Shown here: one piece after another, positions 62,975-64,000 of the stretch | Layout of the letters: every line of letters begins with the position of its first letter | Position numbering within the stretch: the first letter of the stretch is position 1 | DNA from: Hyphomicrobiales bacterium | GTDB taxonomy: Bacteria; Pseudomonadota; Alphaproteobacteria; Rhizobiales; Xanthobacteraceae | DNA length: 64,000 nt | Direction: 5' to 3' | NCBI GenBank assembly: GCA_016185205.1 | Contig: JACPOA010000064.1 | Coordinates: 62,001-126,000, forward strand | Made by a program: the position numbers and the translations under genes | Notes under the pieces: model-generated | The model's input: only the letters and a program-made list of their open reading frames with translations | Database searches by the model: none | What the model was told of the DNA's origin: nothing

Positions 62975-64000
62975 ATGTCGCAGCCGGCCGAGAGGCGCGC
63001 GGGCAAGCCCGCGATGTTGAAGGATTCGGCGTTTGTGTGGGAGGACCCGCTCGATCTGGAGGGCGAGCTCAGCGAAGACGAGCGCATGGTGCGCGACACC
63101 GCGCGCGGTTTTTCGCAGGATTATCTGATGCCGCGCGTCGTGGCCGACTATCGCGAGGAGACGTTCGACGCGCAGATGCTGCCGGAGATGGGCGAGCTCG
63201 GCCTGCTGGGTGCAACCATTCCGGAGGAGTATGGTGGCGCTGGCTTGGGTTACGTCAGCTACGGCCTGATCGCGCGCGAACTCGATCGCGTCGATTCGGG
63301 ATACCGCTCGACCATGTCAGTGCAGTCGTCGCTGGTGATGTATCCGATCTATGCCTATGGCAGCGAGGCGCAGCGCAAGAAATATCTGCCGAAGTTGGCG
63401 GCCGGCGAAATGATCGGCTGCTTCGGCCTGACCGAACCGGATTACGGCTCCGATCCCGGCTCGATGGTCACGCGCGCCGAGAAGGTCGCCGGCGGCTACA
63501 AGTTGAACGGCGCCAAGACCTGGATCTCCAACGCGCCGGTCGCGCACATCGCTATCGTGTGGGCCAAGCTCGACGGCGTCATCCGCGGCTTCATCGTCGA
63601 GCGGGCTACCCAAGGCTTCTCCACGCCCAAGATCGAGGGCAAGCTCAGCTTGCGCGCCTCCATCACCGGCGAGATCGTGCTGGAGGACTGCGTCATCCCG
63701 GAAGAAAACATTTTGCCGAATGTGAAAGGGCTGGCCGGTCCGTTCGGCTGCCTCAACAATGCGCGCTACGGCATCGCCTGGGGCGCCATGGGCGCGGCGG
63801 AATTCTGCTGGCACGCGGCGCGGCAATACACGCTCGACCGCAAGCAGTTCGGCCGTCCGCTCGCAGCCAATCAGCTCATTCAGAAGAAGCTCGCCGACAT
63901 GCAGACCGAAATCGCGCTCGGGCTGCAAGGCGTGCTGCGGCTCGGCCGCATGCTGGAGGCCGGGCGCGCGGCGCCGCCGTCGATCTCGCTGATGAAGCGC
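62975..64000 (+). CDS. gcdH: Glutaryl-CoA dehydrogenase (5' part, runs off the window)
   Basis: First 342 residues from ATG 62975 (GGAG about 8 bp upstream); the frame is open to the window edge. FAD-dependent decarboxylating dehydrogenase: glutaryl-CoA to crotonyl-CoA and CO2. Signature [66 protein letters not shown] contains the substrate-binding Arg-Ser typical of glutaryl-CoA dehydrogenase; then [21 protein letters not shown] and [48 protein letters not shown]. The catalytic Glu would lie beyond the edge. It completes the route from 3-hydroxypimelyl-CoA. It may be transcribed with ubiTUV (32-bp gap). Confidence 0.9.
   Translation, partial: MSQPAERRAGKPAMLKDSAFVWEDPLDLEGELSEDERMVRDTARGFSQDYLMPRVVADYREETFDAQMLPEMGELGLLGATIPEEYGGAGLGYVSYGLIARELDRVDSGYRSTMSVQSSLVMYPIYAYGSEAQRKKYLPKLAAGEMIGCFGLTEPDYGSDPGSMVTRAEKVAGGYKLNGAKTWISNAPVAHIAIVWAKLDGVIRGFIVERATQGFSTPKIEGKLSLRASITGEIVLEDCVIPEENILPNVKGLAGPFGCLNNARYGIAWGAMGAAEFCWHAARQYTLDRKQFGRPLAANQLIQKKLADMQTEIALGLQGVLRLGRMLEAGRAAPPSISLMKR

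Noticed and set aside
1-64000. CRISPR arrays, insertion sequences, rRNA or complete tRNA genes
   Set aside because: I saw no regularly spaced direct repeats, transposase or integrase reading frames, or RNA gene signatures in the window.

Overview
The window is about 64 kb of high-GC DNA (roughly 64%, judged by eye) from a Gram-negative bacterium. It is probably an alphaproteobacterium of the Rhizobiales type (Rhodopseudomonas/Bradyrhizobium/Rhodoplanes-like). This placing rests on codon use, dispersed intergenic repeats, the BadL/BadM-like pair and an FNR-type regulator beside hydroxybenzoyl-CoA reductase genes; it is inference, because no rRNA or other phylogenetic marker is present. Almost the whole window is an anaerobic aromatic-compound catabolic island, dense in molybdenum and iron-sulfur enzymes.

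Layout. (1) 1-5.9 kb: tail of a molybdopterin oxidoreductase, an amidohydrolase, a transglutaminase-like protein, an MHYT-domain chemoreceptor and two molybdenum-metabolism genes (mog, DUF2478). (2) 6-10.6 kb: a complete branched-chain-type ABC importer, probably for aromatic acids. (3) 10.6-12.3 kb: a low-GC orphan gene flanked by dispersed repeats. (4) 12.3-24.1 kb: a thioesterase and an arylpyruvate/phenylacetate route (IorAB, phenylglyoxylate oxidoreductase subunits, PadB with a PadC-PadD fusion, phenylacetate-CoA ligase) that would lead phenylalanine-type carbon to benzoyl-CoA. (5) 24.1-28.1 kb, minus strand: 2-oxoglutarate:ferredoxin oxidoreductase KorAB with a ferritin-like protein and a ChaN-like protein. 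(6) 28.3-38.5 kb: the Thauera-type benzoyl-CoA operon had-oah-dch-bcrCBAD-fdx, followed by hemerythrin, two GNATs and an SDR. (7) 38.5-45.1 kb: a small DUF2249-like gene, a BadL/BadM-like pair, a Crp/Fnr regulator, RidA, and hcrBAC for 4-hydroxybenzoyl-CoA reductase. (8) 45.2-53.8 kb: an operon of ADP-forming and AMP-forming acyl-CoA ligases, two acyl-CoA dehydrogenases, two crotonases and an SDR. (9) 54-63 kb: a LysR regulator, a pyrogallol-transhydroxylase-like molybdoenzyme operon, and ubiTUV-like genes of oxygen-independent ubiquinone synthesis. (10) The start of glutaryl-CoA dehydrogenase, which handles the end product of the benzoyl-CoA pathway.

How it fits together. Aromatic acids are imported and activated to CoA thioesters. 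They converge on benzoyl-CoA through side-chain oxidation (PadBCD plus phenylglyoxylate oxidoreductase) or ring dehydroxylation (HcrABC). Benzoyl-CoA is reduced by the ATP-dependent BcrABCD with ferredoxin re-reduced by KorAB, then hydrated, oxidised and ring-opened (Dch, Had, Oah). FNR-type boxes (TTGAY-N4-RTCAA) sit in front of nearly every transcription unit: near 6015, 12238, 12799, 28236, 40034, 45121, 54993 and 60426. The window thus looks like one anoxia-responsive regulon.

The most interesting part is 54.9-62.9 kb. A molybdenum transhydroxylase with conserved family residues carries an N-terminal extension resembling an SCP2 lipid-binding domain. It is co-oriented with two cupins, a degenerate iron-sulfur subunit and DoxX, and lies directly upstream of ubiTUV-like genes. 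Both units have their own FNR box. I infer a possible Mo-dependent, O2-independent hydroxylation of a lipid-soluble (quinone-precursor-like) phenol. The alternative is anaerobic resorcinol or polyphenol hydroxylation.
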